Source of the DNA: JANNWF01 sp052390415
Lineage (GTDB): Bacteria > Pseudomonadota > Gammaproteobacteria > Xanthomonadales > Xanthomonadaceae
Assembly (NCBI GenBank): GCA_052390415.1
Contig: JBQTGY010000177.1
Span: 1 to 14,204, forward strand
DNA length: 14,204 nucleotides
Reading direction: 5' to 3'
Both the position numbers and the translations under genes were made by a program. Under the pieces are notes generated by a model. That model was not told where the DNA came from and did not search any database. It was given only the letters and a program-made list of their open reading frames with translations. Below are positions 1-7,903 of this stretch, one piece after another. Positions within the stretch are counted from its first letter, which is position 1. Every line of letters starts with the position of its first letter.

Positions 1-824
1 TCAAGCAGCCTATCGCAGAGGGCAATGGCAAATGCTGGCAACCCCGGCTTGACGGTGGCCACCGAAGGCGGACTGCGAACGATGCGCTGCGCCAACATCT
101 CGGCCGGGGTCCCGCCTTGGAATGGCACCTTGCCAGTCAGCATCTCGTGCAGGATCAGGCCCAGGGCATACAGGTCGCTGCGGCCATCGACCGGCTCGGC
201 TCGCGCCTGCTCCGGCGACAGGTACTCAGGCGTGCCCACGATGACGCCACTCAGCGTCAATCCGGTTGCTCCCAACGAGCGAGCCACACCGAAATCGGTG
301 ATCAGTGCCTCGTCATCCGCTTTGACCAGCACGTTGGCAGGCTTGAGATCACGGTGGATGACGCCGCGATGATGGGCAGCGGCAAGCCCCAGTGCGATCT
401 GCCGAACCAGGTTGAGCGCGCGCTCCGGCGCCAGGCCACCGTCGACATCGATCAGGTGCTCCAGAGATTGGCCAGGCACATAGTCCATGCAAAGCAGCCA
501 GGCATTGCCGTGCTGCACCAAGTCGTGGATGCGCACCACGTGTGGGCTGGACACTTGCCTCGCCAACAGCAACTCGTTGCGAAAGCGCTCAAATGCGTCC
601 GGACGGGATGCCAGTTCTGGACGCAGCAGCTTCAACGCAACATCAATGCCCAGCTGCTCGTCATGCGCCAGATGGACAACGCCCATGCCGCCCATGCCAA
701 GCAACTTCCTGATCACGAAACGGGAGGCAATGCGATCTCCCGGCATCAGCTCCGACGCCGCCAACAACCCAGTCACCGTCGCCGGGGACACGATCTCGAA
801 ATCACGTCCACCAGGCGCGGTCAT
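1..824 (-). CDS. Hanks-type serine/threonine protein kinase (3' end beyond window)
   Basis: My translation of the minus strand from ATG at 824 gives 274 open codons running off the left edge, so the C-terminus is missing. The kinase domain covers about residues 30-274. It has the glycine loop GMGGMGVV (43-50), the ATP-binding lysine in VALKLL (K65), the catalytic loop HRDLKPANVL (157-166), the DFG metal motif (177-179), the GTPEYLSPEQ activation and APE-like segment (197-206) and SDLYALG (216-222). All key catalytic residues are present, so an active kinase that phosphorylates Ser/Thr is expected. The N-terminal ~30 residues show no signal peptide. Bacterial kinases of this class often continue into a membrane span and sensor domain, which would lie outside the window. 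The ATG overlaps the TGA of the upstream FHA gene (ATGA, 821-824), implying coupled translation. Family assignment is very secure; the substrate is unknown. Confidence 0.95.
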   Translation of the reverse strand, partial: MTAPGGRDFEIVSPATVTGLLAASELMPGDRIASRFVIRKLLGMGGMGVVHLAHDEQLGIDVALKLLRPELASRPDAFERFRNELLLARQVSSPHVVRIHDLVQHGNAWLLCMDYVPGQSLEHLIDVDGGLAPERALNLVRQIALGLAAAHHRGVIHRDLKPANVLVKADDEALITDFGVARSLGATGLTLSGVIVGTPEYLSPEQARAEPVDGRSDLYALGLILHEMLTGKVPFQGGTPAEMLAQRIVRSPPSVATVKPGLPAFAIALCDRLL

Positions 825-1711
825 GGCGCGGTCTCACTCTCGGACAACCGCAGGGTCGGGCAGTTGAGTTCGATATTGCGCAGGTCGTCCTCGAGTGCAG
901 CCAATGCCAGCGCCGTCGCCGCACGCTCGGCGAACGCGAGCATCAGCTCGACGTCGAGACCGGTGAACAATTTTGCGTCGTCGTCGGTGTCCACGTAGAC
1001 CACGCCCAGGAGTTGACCGCCGCGATGCAACGGCACACACGCCAGCGCGCGAAGACCGAGGCCCACCACCGACGCCGCGCCCTTCAGCCACACCCGGTCA
1101 GCATGATTGGACATGAACACCGGTCGTCGCTCCCGCATGACGCGTTCAACCGCGGATCGACTCCAAGGCGTCGCCGTGGGTGTTCCCTCATCTACGTCCA
1201 GCAAACATGAAGCCGCCAGACGCAAAGGGCCGTGGCCATCTCCCAGCAGTAGAAAGCCGCGTCGACATTCGGCCACTGAGAGCATGCCCGTCAGCACATC
1301 TTCGAGCAGGGCCTGCACACCCCGGGTGACACTGACGCGCTCTTGCCAGGCCGACGATCCATTCCGGCGCGCCTGATCGCGCTGTCGAATATGCGCCAAG
1401 GCAGCAGCCGATAGTGGCTCGAACTCGCAGAAGACGTCGCCGATCGCCAGCCAGGTCTGACGTGGCAGCGCGGCTTCCGCCACACGTTCACCACCCACCC
1501 GCAATCCATTCTTCGAACCCAGATCGCGAATCGTCCATCCGGCCGCGCCGCGACTCAGCTCGGCGTGCTGTCGCGACACCGACGCATGCTCGATGGTCAA
1601 CCCAGCCGATCGGTCACGACCGATCAGGAGTGCATGTACGCCGTCCAACAGGTGAACCTGACTGGCCTCGCCGTGCAAGTGGACAACCAAACGGGCACTC
1701 GAAGTGCTCAC
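821..1711 (-). CDS. FHA and GAF domain protein
   Basis: This 296-residue protein has no signal peptide and should be cytoplasmic. Residues about 8-98 form a forkhead-associated domain with the conserved phospho-threonine pocket: GRD at 31-33, S46 and H49 in SVSRQH, and the DLGSKNG loop with N68. Residues about 128-275 look like a GAF domain, ending in the typical pattern of a small hydrophobic strand (LACVPLHRGGQLLGVVYVD) followed by a long alpha helix. FHA domains bind phosphorylated threonine and GAF domains bind small ligands or dimerise, so this is probably a phospho-dependent adaptor or sensor working with the adjacent kinase. The start is GTG (1711-1709), which overlaps the TGA of the upstream gene as GTGA. 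The stop overlaps the kinase ATG. FHA is clear; GAF is assigned from pattern and position. The ligand is unknown. Confidence 0.9.
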   Translation of the reverse strand: MSTSSARLVVHLHGEASQVHLLDGVHALLIGRDRSAGLTIEHASVSRQHAELSRGAAGWTIRDLGSKNGLRVGGERVAEAALPRQTWLAIGDVFCEFEPLSAAALAHIRQRDQARRNGSSAWQERVSVTRGVQALLEDVLTGMLSVAECRRGFLLLGDGHGPLRLAASCLLDVDEGTPTATPWSRSAVERVMRERRPVFMSNHADRVWLKGAASVVGLGLRALACVPLHRGGQLLGVVYVDTDDDAKLFTGLDVELMLAFAERAATALALAALEDDLRNIELNCPTLRLSESETAP

Positions 1712-2556
1712 GGCACGCCGTCCAACCTCGCCAACTGAAAGCCCAGCGCGCCGGACAGGCCGAGCAGCTCTCCGATCTCGCTGGTCAAGCCCAAGTCCGG
1801 TGCGTAGCCGTTCGGGACGCCGACGCCGGAGAAGGCTCGCAGGTCCGACTCGAAGCCCAGCAGGGCCTGCCGAGCCGAAGCAATCTGACCCGAACGAAAA
1901 GCTGATTCGACCACGGCCAGTTCGGCCTCCAACGCGGTCCGCGCGGTGAGGGCGATATCGGGATCATCAAGCTCATCGGCGAGGTCAGCCAGTAGCTCCG
2001 ATGCGTCCAGTGAAAAATCCTGGTTGATATCTTCGACGATGACAAATTCCGAGAATGCGCCGCCGCGTCCGCGAGCACGGATGCTGCCAGATTCGATCGC
2101 CGCGGTGACATCAGCGAACGGCGCAGCGATCGGACCTTTCATGATCCGATAGGGTGAAAAATCGGTGTATTGAAGATTACTGGTGGTCAGCGCGAACTGC
2201 ACTTCGTTGACGAAGCTCAACCCACACCCTGGCGGTGGTTCAACCGTGACCAGGATCGGAAAATCCTCGTCGATTTGTTGTCCGAGCGGATCCGGAAGCC
2301 TGGCATCCACCGCCGCGATGGCAGCCGCGTCCAGAAAGGCGGCCGATATGCCAAGGCAGGCCTCAGTCAAATTTTGCGGTTGCTGAAATTCAAGCCGCAA
2401 GGTGGCGGTGTAGGTCTCATCGTCCTCCTCCACCGTGATGGCCGCGGTTGCGACATCACCGATGATGGTCACCACCACATCGGCCTGTACCGGACTAGCG
2501 ACCAGCGCGATCAGAACAAATAACGTGGTCGGCAGGAGCATGCGCGCGACGCTCAT
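1708..2556 (-). CDS. Secreted protein with EF-hand-like loop, function unknown
   Basis: I do not recognise the family of this 282-residue protein. It begins with a clear signal peptide: basic start, hydrophobic stretch at about residues 7-20, and a VQA site before D26. The mature part is acidic and mostly beta-like to about residue 175, with two cysteines (C67, C111) that could form a disulfide after export. Residues 176-187 (DINQDFSLDASE) match the EF-hand calcium loop spacing D-x-N-x-D-x-S-x-D-x-x-E, and are followed by alanine/leucine-rich helices to the C-terminus. It is the first gene of the cassette; its TGA overlaps the GTG of the FHA gene. The ATG at 2556 is chosen because it gives the complete signal peptide, although the Shine-Dalgarno sequence is poor (GGAG lies about 12 bases upstream). 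Export is well supported; calcium binding is an inference. Confidence 0.82.
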   Translation of the reverse strand: MSVARMLLPTTLFVLIALVASPVQADVVVTIIGDVATAAITVEEDDETYTATLRLEFQQPQNLTEACLGISAAFLDAAAIAAVDARLPDPLGQQIDEDFPILVTVEPPPGCGLSFVNEVQFALTTSNLQYTDFSPYRIMKGPIAAPFADVTAAIESGSIRARGRGGAFSEFVIVEDINQDFSLDASELLADLADELDDPDIALTARTALEAELAVVESAFRSGQIASARQALLGFESDLRAFSGVGVPNGYAPDLGLTSEIGELLGLSGALGFQLARLDGVP

Positions 2557-2839
2557 GGTTACAGCGGTCTCCAGATCGCAGATTGAGGATGGTGTACTTC
2601 ACCATAGTCCCCGCACCCTTCGCCGTCGAGGTGCTTTGGACCCTCGGCGAGGTCATTGGGTGAATCCCGTGCGCGGCACTGAGGGAATTCACCCACGGTC
2701 GCTGCCGTACTTGGCGCCACTGGGCAACATCGATCACCGGTCGCAGGGGTTTTCACCCATGGTTTGATCGACGAGCGGGACGGAGACTGAATCCGCCGAA
2801 TCTGCCGCCTTCGCCGCAGTCGATTTTCTGGAGTCCATC
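2557..2839. promoter_or_regulatory. Divergent control region with repeated TTCACC motifs
   Basis: This 283-base region separates the minus-strand cassette from the plus-strand repeat protein and must contain both promoters. I could not pick convincing -35/-10 pairs. It does contain a hairpin-like palindrome ATGGTG-tactt-CACCAT (2589-2605), an inverted repeat TGGGTGAAT (2657-2665) / ATTCACCCA (2687-2695), and a further TTCACCCA at 2752-2759. TTCACC or its complement therefore occurs four times, which suggests an operator family, though no regulator is identified. The plus-strand gene has a good ribosome binding site, GGAG, six bases before its ATG. Confidence 0.4.
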
Positions 2840-4501
2840 ATGAAACTGAACCGCCCGCTCTCCTGGTTGCTTGCCAGCGCCATCGCCCAAGCGGTGCTGC
2901 CTTCAGCCGTCAACGCCGCCACCATCACCCGCGAATTCACCGCCGCCTGGTACGACCCCAGTCGTGCGGGCCACGGTCTCGGCCTGGAAGTGATCGAAGG
3001 CGCGGCCGGCAAGACCGCGCTGGCCTACTGGTTTACCTACGACACCGACGGCAAACAACTGTGGCTGTATGGGACTGGCGCAGTGGTCGGTGACCGCGCC
3101 ACCATGACCGTGTTCAAGACCCGCGGCGGCGCTTACGACGGCAGCTTTACGCCGGCGCAGGTGGTACAGGAAGCCTGGGGCTCGCTGGAGATCAGCTTCA
3201 ACGATTGCAACACCGGCCAGCTTCGCTACACGCCGAATGCCGCCGGCGCTCCCGCTGGCACCATGCCCCTGAGCCGGCTCACCCAACTTTTCAATGGCAA
3301 CTGCACTGGCGGTGTCTCGGATGACCGGCAAGTCGGAAGTTCCGATTCGGAGCTGATCACCTTTCTCAACCGCGTCGGCGCACCCGCCACGGCTTCAGCA
3401 AAAGCCAAATTTGAAGAGCGGACCGACCGCACCGAATTTTCGGTGGAGCTGGAAGACCTTTCCGCCGGTGACTATCGACTCGCAGTGGGCGGCAGGGATC
3501 GCGGCGTCATCCGAGTGACGGCGGGAGCCGCCGGCAATCGTGGCGAACTTGAATTTCGCAGTCCAGTCGAGCCGGGCAAAGTGCTGCTGGACTTCGATCC
3601 GCGCGGGGCCTCGATTCAGGTTTTTCAGCAGACCGTTTTGCAGTTTGAAGGCAGCCTCAATGGCGGCACCGCCACACCACCGGGAACCACTCCACCACCA
3701 CCCGTCGGCGGCGTTCCCACCGGCAATGCGCGCTACGACCTGGTGATCGAACCCAGCGGCAGCGATGGCCCGGAATTGCACGCCAAGCTCGAACAGCGTT
3801 CTGATCGCGTCGACTTTTCGGTGGAGTTGGAAGACGTGGCGGTCGGCAATTACGACTTGCAGATCGGTGGCAACAGCCGAGGCGCGATACGCGTGGTGAA
3901 CGTCGCCGGCGGTACGGAAGGTGAATTGGAATTCCGCGACCCGGTCGAGTCGGGCAAGTTGCCGCTCAATTTCGACCCGCGTGGCCAGCAGATTCGCGCG
4001 GTCGGCCCTTCGGGCACGGTGCTCAGCGGCATGTTTCCGAGCACACCGACCGGTGCCTTGGGCGGCAGCGGCGGAGGCGGCGATGATGACGACGACTGTG
4101 ACGACGATGGCGACAACGACAGCTGTGATGACAACGGCGGTGGCGACGACAACGGCGGCGGCAACGGCGGAGGTTCGAGCAATCCACCGCCGGGACCCGG
4201 TTTCGCCAGCACGGCATTGACTTCGACCGGCATCGACTCCAATGCCAATGGTTCGGCCAGCTACGAGTCCACGTCCAATGAGTCGGAGTTCGAGGTCGAA
4301 GTGGAAGACCTCGACGACGGTAGCTACCTGCTAGTGGTCGGCGGCGTCTCGCGAGCGACCATCCAGGTCAGTGGTAGCGAGGGCGAAGTCAAGTTCAATC
4401 GTCCCGCGCGTGCAGGCCGTTTGCTGCTGGAGTTTGATCCGCGCGGTGCGCGCATCGAGATCACCCGGAATGGCGTGGTTTACCTGACTGGCACGTTGTA
4501 A
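2840..4501 (+). CDS. Secreted three-repeat protein with acidic linker, function unknown
   Basis: This 553-residue protein has a signal peptide (about 1-26, cleavage after VNA). Residues about 27-156 form a domain with WYDPSRAGHGLGLE near its start, an aromatic YWFTYDTDGKQLWLYG segment and two cysteines (C123, C155) that probably pair; proteins with this WYDPSRxGHG style are common in xanthomonads, but I know no defined role. Three diverged copies of one repeat follow: residues 171-273, 297-399 and 455-553. Each carries FSVELED or FEVEVED, then G-x-Y-x-L-x-x-GG, a short strand, GE(L/V)(E/K)F and F-DPRG. A proline-rich linker separates copies 1 and 2. A Gly/Asp-rich linker with ten or more aspartates and two cysteines (C420, C429) separates copies 2 and 3. 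GGAG six bases upstream supports the ATG. It is transcribed away from the kinase cassette. The repeats look like beta-rich extracellular modules. Confidence 0.85.
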   Translation: MKLNRPLSWLLASAIAQAVLPSAVNAATITREFTAAWYDPSRAGHGLGLEVIEGAAGKTALAYWFTYDTDGKQLWLYGTGAVVGDRATMTVFKTRGGAYDGSFTPAQVVQEAWGSLEISFNDCNTGQLRYTPNAAGAPAGTMPLSRLTQLFNGNCTGGVSDDRQVGSSDSELITFLNRVGAPATASAKAKFEERTDRTEFSVELEDLSAGDYRLAVGGRDRGVIRVTAGAAGNRGELEFRSPVEPGKVLLDFDPRGASIQVFQQTVLQFEGSLNGGTATPPGTTPPPPVGGVPTGNARYDLVIEPSGSDGPELHAKLEQRSDRVDFSVELEDVAVGNYDLQIGGNSRGAIRVVNVAGGTEGELEFRDPVESGKLPLNFDPRGQQIRAVGPSGTVLSGMFPSTPTGALGGSGGGGDDDDDCDDDGDNDSCDDNGGGDDNGGGNGGGSSNPPPGPGFASTALTSTGIDSNANGSASYESTSNESEFEVEVEDLDDGSYLLVVGGVSRATIQVSGSEGEVKFNRPARAGRLLLEFDPRGARIEITRNGVVYLTGTL

Positions 4502-4539
4502 CGCGTCAAGCGGCCGCGATTCCACTTCGACAAATGCAG

Positions 4540-4566
4540 GGCTCCGGTGCTCGCAGCACCGGGGCC
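4540..4566. terminator. Strong hairpin between convergent genes
   Basis: A GC-rich stem of about 12 pairs (4540-4551 with 4555-4566, one G-T pair) closes on a three-base loop. Its core is CCGGTGCT-cgc-AGCACCGG. It sits between the 3' ends of the repeat-protein gene (4501) and dnaJ (4578), where a bidirectional terminator is expected. There is no T tract on either side, so it may act as an mRNA 3'-end stabiliser or a weak terminator rather than a classical intrinsic one. Confidence 0.5.
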
Positions 4567-4577
4567 TCGCGACTCTC

Positions 4578-5705
4578 TCAGGTCGTCATCTTTTCCCAGA
4601 ATGTCTTGACGCCGTCCAACCAGGAGCTGGTCCGAGGCGAATGTTCCGCGCCTTCGCCCTCAAACGTGGCCTCGAAGTTTTCCAGCAACTCGCGTTGCTC
4701 GCGGGTCAGCCGCACCGGTGTTTCGACCACGACCTTGCACATCAGGTCACCCGCTGATTGGCTGCGCACCGACTTCACGCCTTTGCCGCGCAAGCGGAAA
4801 ATCTTGCCGGTCTGGGTTTCGGCGGGGACTTTGACCTGCGCCTCGCCATCCAGGGTGGGCACGCGCAACTCCGCCCCGAGCGCCGCTTGCGAGAAGCGAA
4901 TAGGCACTTCGCAATACAGATCGTCACCATCGCGCTGGAACAACTCGTGTTCACGCACGCTGACTTCAACGTACAAATCGCCCGCGCTGGAGCCTTGCGG
5001 TCCCGCTTCGCCCTCGCCATTCAGGCGAATGCGATCACCGGTATCGACGCCGGCGGGAATCTTCACCGCCAGCGTCTTTTCCTTCTCGACACGCCCGCGC
5101 CCGCGACAGGTTCGGCACGGTTTGCTGATCGTCTTGCCGGTGCCGCCGCATTGCGGGCAGGCCTGCTGCACCGAGAAAATTCCTTGCTGCATACGCACTC
5201 GCCCCTGTCCACGACAGGTGCTGCAGGTCTCGACCTTGCCATCCTCCGAGCCCGTGCCCTTGCAGGGATCGCATTCGGCCAATGTGGCCACGACGATCTG
5301 CTTCTCGACCCCGAATACCGCTTCTTCGAGGTCCAGCTCAAGCACGTAACGCAAGTCGGATCCGCGCCGCGGGCCGCGCCCGCGTGCGCCACCGCCACCA
5401 CCGAAGATGTCACCGAAAATATCGCCGAAAATATCGCCGACGTCGGAGAATCCTGCGCCGCCGCGCCCCGCGCCGCCGCCTTCAAACGCCGCGTGACCAT
5501 GCTGGTCATACATTCGCCGCTTGGAAGCATCAGCCAGCACTTCGTAGGCCTGCTTGGCCTCCTTGAAATGCTCCTCAGCCGCCTTGTTGTCCGGATTGCG
5601 ATCAGGATGGTACTTCATCGCCAAGCGGCGATAGGCCTTTTTCAGCTCATCGTCCGTCGCCGTGCGCGAGACGCCCAGCACTTCGTAGTAGTCGCGTTTG
5701 GTCAT
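4578..5705 (-). CDS. dnaJ: Co-chaperone DnaJ (Hsp40)
   Basis: This 375-residue protein is a complete type I DnaJ. It stimulates the DnaK ATPase and delivers unfolded substrates in the cytoplasm. The J domain spans about residues 1-70 with the essential HPD at 33-35. A Gly/Phe-rich region (about 75-108) contains GDIF three times in a row. The zinc domain has four CxxCxGxG motifs with cysteine pairs at 145/148, 161/164, 183/186 and 197/200. Two substrate-binding beta domains follow. The start is the ATG at 5705, giving the standard MTKRDYYEVL; an upstream in-frame ATG at 5801 would add 32 low-complexity residues and is rejected. No Shine-Dalgarno sequence is visible before 5705. The gene is downstream of dnaK, separated by 151 bases with a GC-rich hairpin. 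Identification is certain. Confidence 0.98.
   Translation of the reverse strand: MTKRDYYEVLGVSRTATDDELKKAYRRLAMKYHPDRNPDNKAAEEHFKEAKQAYEVLADASKRRMYDQHGHAAFEGGGAGRGGAGFSDVGDIFGDIFGDIFGGGGGARGRGPRRGSDLRYVLELDLEEAVFGVEKQIVVATLAECDPCKGTGSEDGKVETCSTCRGQGRVRMQQGIFSVQQACPQCGGTGKTISKPCRTCRGRGRVEKEKTLAVKIPAGVDTGDRIRLNGEGEAGPQGSSAGDLYVEVSVREHELFQRDGDDLYCEVPIRFSQAALGAELRVPTLDGEAQVKVPAETQTGKIFRLRGKGVKSVRSQSAGDLMCKVVVETPVRLTREQRELLENFEATFEGEGAEHSPRTSSWLDGVKTFWEKMTT
5401..5436 (-). repeat. 12-base tandem repeat inside dnaJ
   Basis: Two perfect copies of a 12-base unit (5413-5424 and 5425-5436) plus one degenerate copy (5401-5412) encode the triple GDIF of the DnaJ Gly/Phe linker. The array is in frame, so copy-number change would alter linker length without breaking the gene. 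Confidence 0.8.
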
Positions 5706-5765
5706 TGTGGGCGTGCGGAATACGGGGAGTGTTCGAGAAGGAAGAGCGGGTCCGGGGGCTGGTGT

Positions 5766-5827
5766 CTGGGGGCTGGGGCGCTTGGCTGGGCCACGAGGCA
5801 ATCAAAAATGTGCGCCCCAGTCCCCAG
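5766..5827 (-). promoter_or_regulatory. GC-rich inverted repeat between dnaK and dnaJ
   Basis: Arms 5766-5781 and 5812-5827 pair at 15 of 16 positions around a 30-base loop. They lie in a run of degenerate CTGGGG/CCCCAG units. In the dnaK-dnaJ transcript this stem would form just after the dnaK stop and about 60 bases before the dnaJ start. It could attenuate read-through or protect the upstream mRNA, lowering DnaJ relative to DnaK. It has no T tract. The fold is seen in the sequence; the role is inferred. Confidence 0.5.
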
Positions 5828-5856
5828 CCCCGGCCCCAGCCCAGCTCTATCCAAAT

Positions 5857-7770
5857 TTACTTCTTCTCGTCCTTCACCTCAGTGAACTCCGCATCCACCA
5901 CATCGTCGGACTTGCCGGCTTCAGCGTTGCCCGCACCGGCATCACCGCTGAATCCAGCCGCTGCGGCCGCTTGCAGCGAAGCGGCAGCCTGTTCCAGCGC
6001 ACGGGTCTTGCCTTCAATCTGACCCAATTCATCGCCCTTCATGGCGACTTCGAGTTCGGCCAGCGCGCCCTCGATGCGACCAATCTGATCGCCTTGCAAC
6101 TTGCCGCCGGCATCTTTCATCGCGCTGCGGGTAGCGTGAATCAAGGCGTCTGCCTTGTTGCGCGCGGCGACCAGCACCTGGAACTTCTGGTCTTCCTCAC
6201 GATGGGCCTCGGCGTCGGCAACCATGCGGTTGATTTCCTCTTCCGACAAACCCGAACCGGCCTTGATCTCGATGCGCTGCTCCTTGCCGGTCTTCTTGTC
6301 CTTGGCCGACACATGCAGGATGCCGTTGGCGTCGATGTCGAAGCTGACCTCGACCTGCGGCATGCCACGCGGAGCCGAATCGATGCCGGCCAGATCAAAC
6401 TTGGCCAGCGACTTGTTGTACCGCGCTTGATCGCGCTCGCCCTGCAACACGTGCACGGTAACCGCGGTCTGGTTGTCTTCGGCGGTGGAAAATACCTGCG
6501 CCGCCTTGGTCGGGATGGTGGTGTTCTTCTCGATCAACTTGGTCATCACGCCGCCCATCGTCTCGATGCCGAGCGACAGCGGAGTGACATCGAGCAACAA
6601 CACATCCTTGACCGTACCGGCCAGCACACCACCCTGAATCGCGGCGCCCACGGCAACCGCTTCATCCGGATTGACGTCTTTCTTCGGCTCCTTGCCAAAG
6701 AACTCAGTTACTGCGGCTTGCACGCGTGGCATGCGGGTCTGGCCACCAACCAGGATGACCTCCTGAATGTCGGAGATTTTCAGGCCCGCGTCATTCAGCG
6801 CCGTCTTGCAGGGCTCGATGGTGCGCTTGACCAGGTCTTCGACCAACGACTCCAGCTTGGCCCGCGTCAATTTGACTGCGAGATGCTTCGGACCCGAGGC
6901 ATCGGCAGTGATGTACGGCAGATTGACGTCGGTCTGCTGGGCGCTGGACAGCTCGATCTTGGCGCGCTCGCCGGCGTCCTTCAGACGCTGCAAGGCCAAC
7001 GGATCGTTCTTGAGGTCGATGCCCTGCTCTTTCTTGAATTCATCAACTAGAAAGTCAATGACGCGCTTGTCGAAATCTTCGCCACCCAGGAAGGTATCGC
7101 CGTTGGTCGCCAACACTTCGAATTGCTTCTCGCCATCGACTTCGGCGATCTCGATGATCGACACGTCAAAGGTGCCGCCGCCCAGGTCGTATACGGCAAT
7201 CTTGCGGTCGCCGCCCTTCTTGTCCATGCCGTAGGCCAACGCCGCCGCGGTCGGCTCGTTGATGATGCGCTTGACATCGAGACCCGCAATGCGGCCGGCA
7301 TCCTTGGTTGCCTGACGCTGACTGTCGTTGAAGTAAGCCGGCACCGTAATGACCGCTTCGGTCACCTCTTCGCCGAGGTAGGCTTCGGCAGTCTTCTTCA
7401 TCTTGCCCAGCACTTCCGCCGAAATCTGCGGCGGTGCCATACGCTTGCCATCGGAAGTCGCCACCCACGCATCCCCATTCTCATGGCCGAAGATGGAGTA
7501 CGGCACCAGGTCCAGGTCTTTATTCACTTCCGCATCGGTGAACTAGCGGCCGATCAGGCGCTTCACTGCATAAAACGTGTTTCGCGGATTGGTGACGGCC
7601 TGCCGTTTGGCAGATGCACCAACGATGGTCTCGCCATCCTTGGTCATCGCCACGATCGACGGCGTGGTGCGATCACCTTCCGCGTTCTCGATGACTTTTA
7701 CCTGACCATTTTCCATGACAGCCACGCAGGAATTGGTGGTGCCGAGGTCGATACCAATGATCTTGCCCAT
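5857..7770 (-). CDS. dnaK: Chaperone DnaK (Hsp70), interrupted by in-frame TAG at codon 76
   Basis: This frame encodes a full-length Hsp70 of 637 codons apart from one internal TAG. DnaK is the central ATP-dependent folding chaperone of the cytoplasm. Codons 1-75 begin MGKIIGIDLGTTNS (phosphate loop 1 at 6-14) and end KRLIGR. The TAG at 7545-7543 follows, then the same frame resumes with FTDAEVNKDLDLVPYS. Later motifs are intact: VPAYFNDSQ (143-151), NEPTAAALAYG (171-181), DLGGGTFDVS (195-204), the interdomain linker VKDVLLLDVTP (387-397), the substrate-binding domain and the acidic C-terminus. GGAG seven bases before the ATG supports the start. As read, the gene yields a 75-residue fragment. 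A restart at the GTG of codon 82 would lack phosphate loop 1 and should not hydrolyse ATP. There is no other decay. Identity is certain; whether the stop is real is open. Confidence 0.95.
7543..7545 (-). other. In-frame amber codon within dnaK
   Basis: The minus strand reads CGC TAG TTC ACC GAT. From my knowledge of DnaK, this position between LIGR and F is normally Lys or Arg, so a single AAG to TAG change is the simplest origin. Reading frame and similarity continue on both sides, so this is a point change and not a frameshift. Confidence 0.9.
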
Positions 7771-7814
7771 TTTGTTACTCCGAAAGTCCTGCGGCGAAGC
7801 CGCGAATGAACGCT

Positions 7815-7842
7815 ATGTGAGGGTCACCGGACTCGTTTCAAG
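7815..7842 (-). promoter_or_regulatory. Possible second sigma-32-type promoter before dnaK
   Basis: On the minus strand an exact CTTGAAA (7842-7836) is followed after 13 bases by CCTCACAT (7822-7815), compared with the heat-shock consensus CTTGAAA and CCCCATNT. The spacing equals that of the better site upstream of grpE. It lies in the 133-base grpE-dnaK gap and would give dnaK-dnaJ their own heat-inducible transcript. The -10 match is only partial. Confidence 0.4.
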
Positions 7843-7903
7843 TCCAGGGAGCCAAGTCCCGACGCCTCGACCCAAATGTTTCGCCTGTGGAGGCGTTACC
7901 TCA

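Noticed and set aside
117..998. 293-codon open frame on the plus strand over the kinase start
   Set aside because: The minus strand here encodes every kinase motif in order; the plus-strand product is low-complexity Gln/His/Arg.
5698..7050. 450-codon open frame on the plus strand opposite dnaK and dnaJ
   Set aside because: It is antisense to highly conserved dnaK codons and has no recognisable domain or ribosome binding site; GC-rich third positions produce such shadows.
7527..7545. Programmed recoding of TAG in dnaK (pyrrolysine or general reassignment)
   Set aside because: TAG terminates hrcA and rnfH normally, and no pyl genes are in the window. A point error or mutation is simpler.
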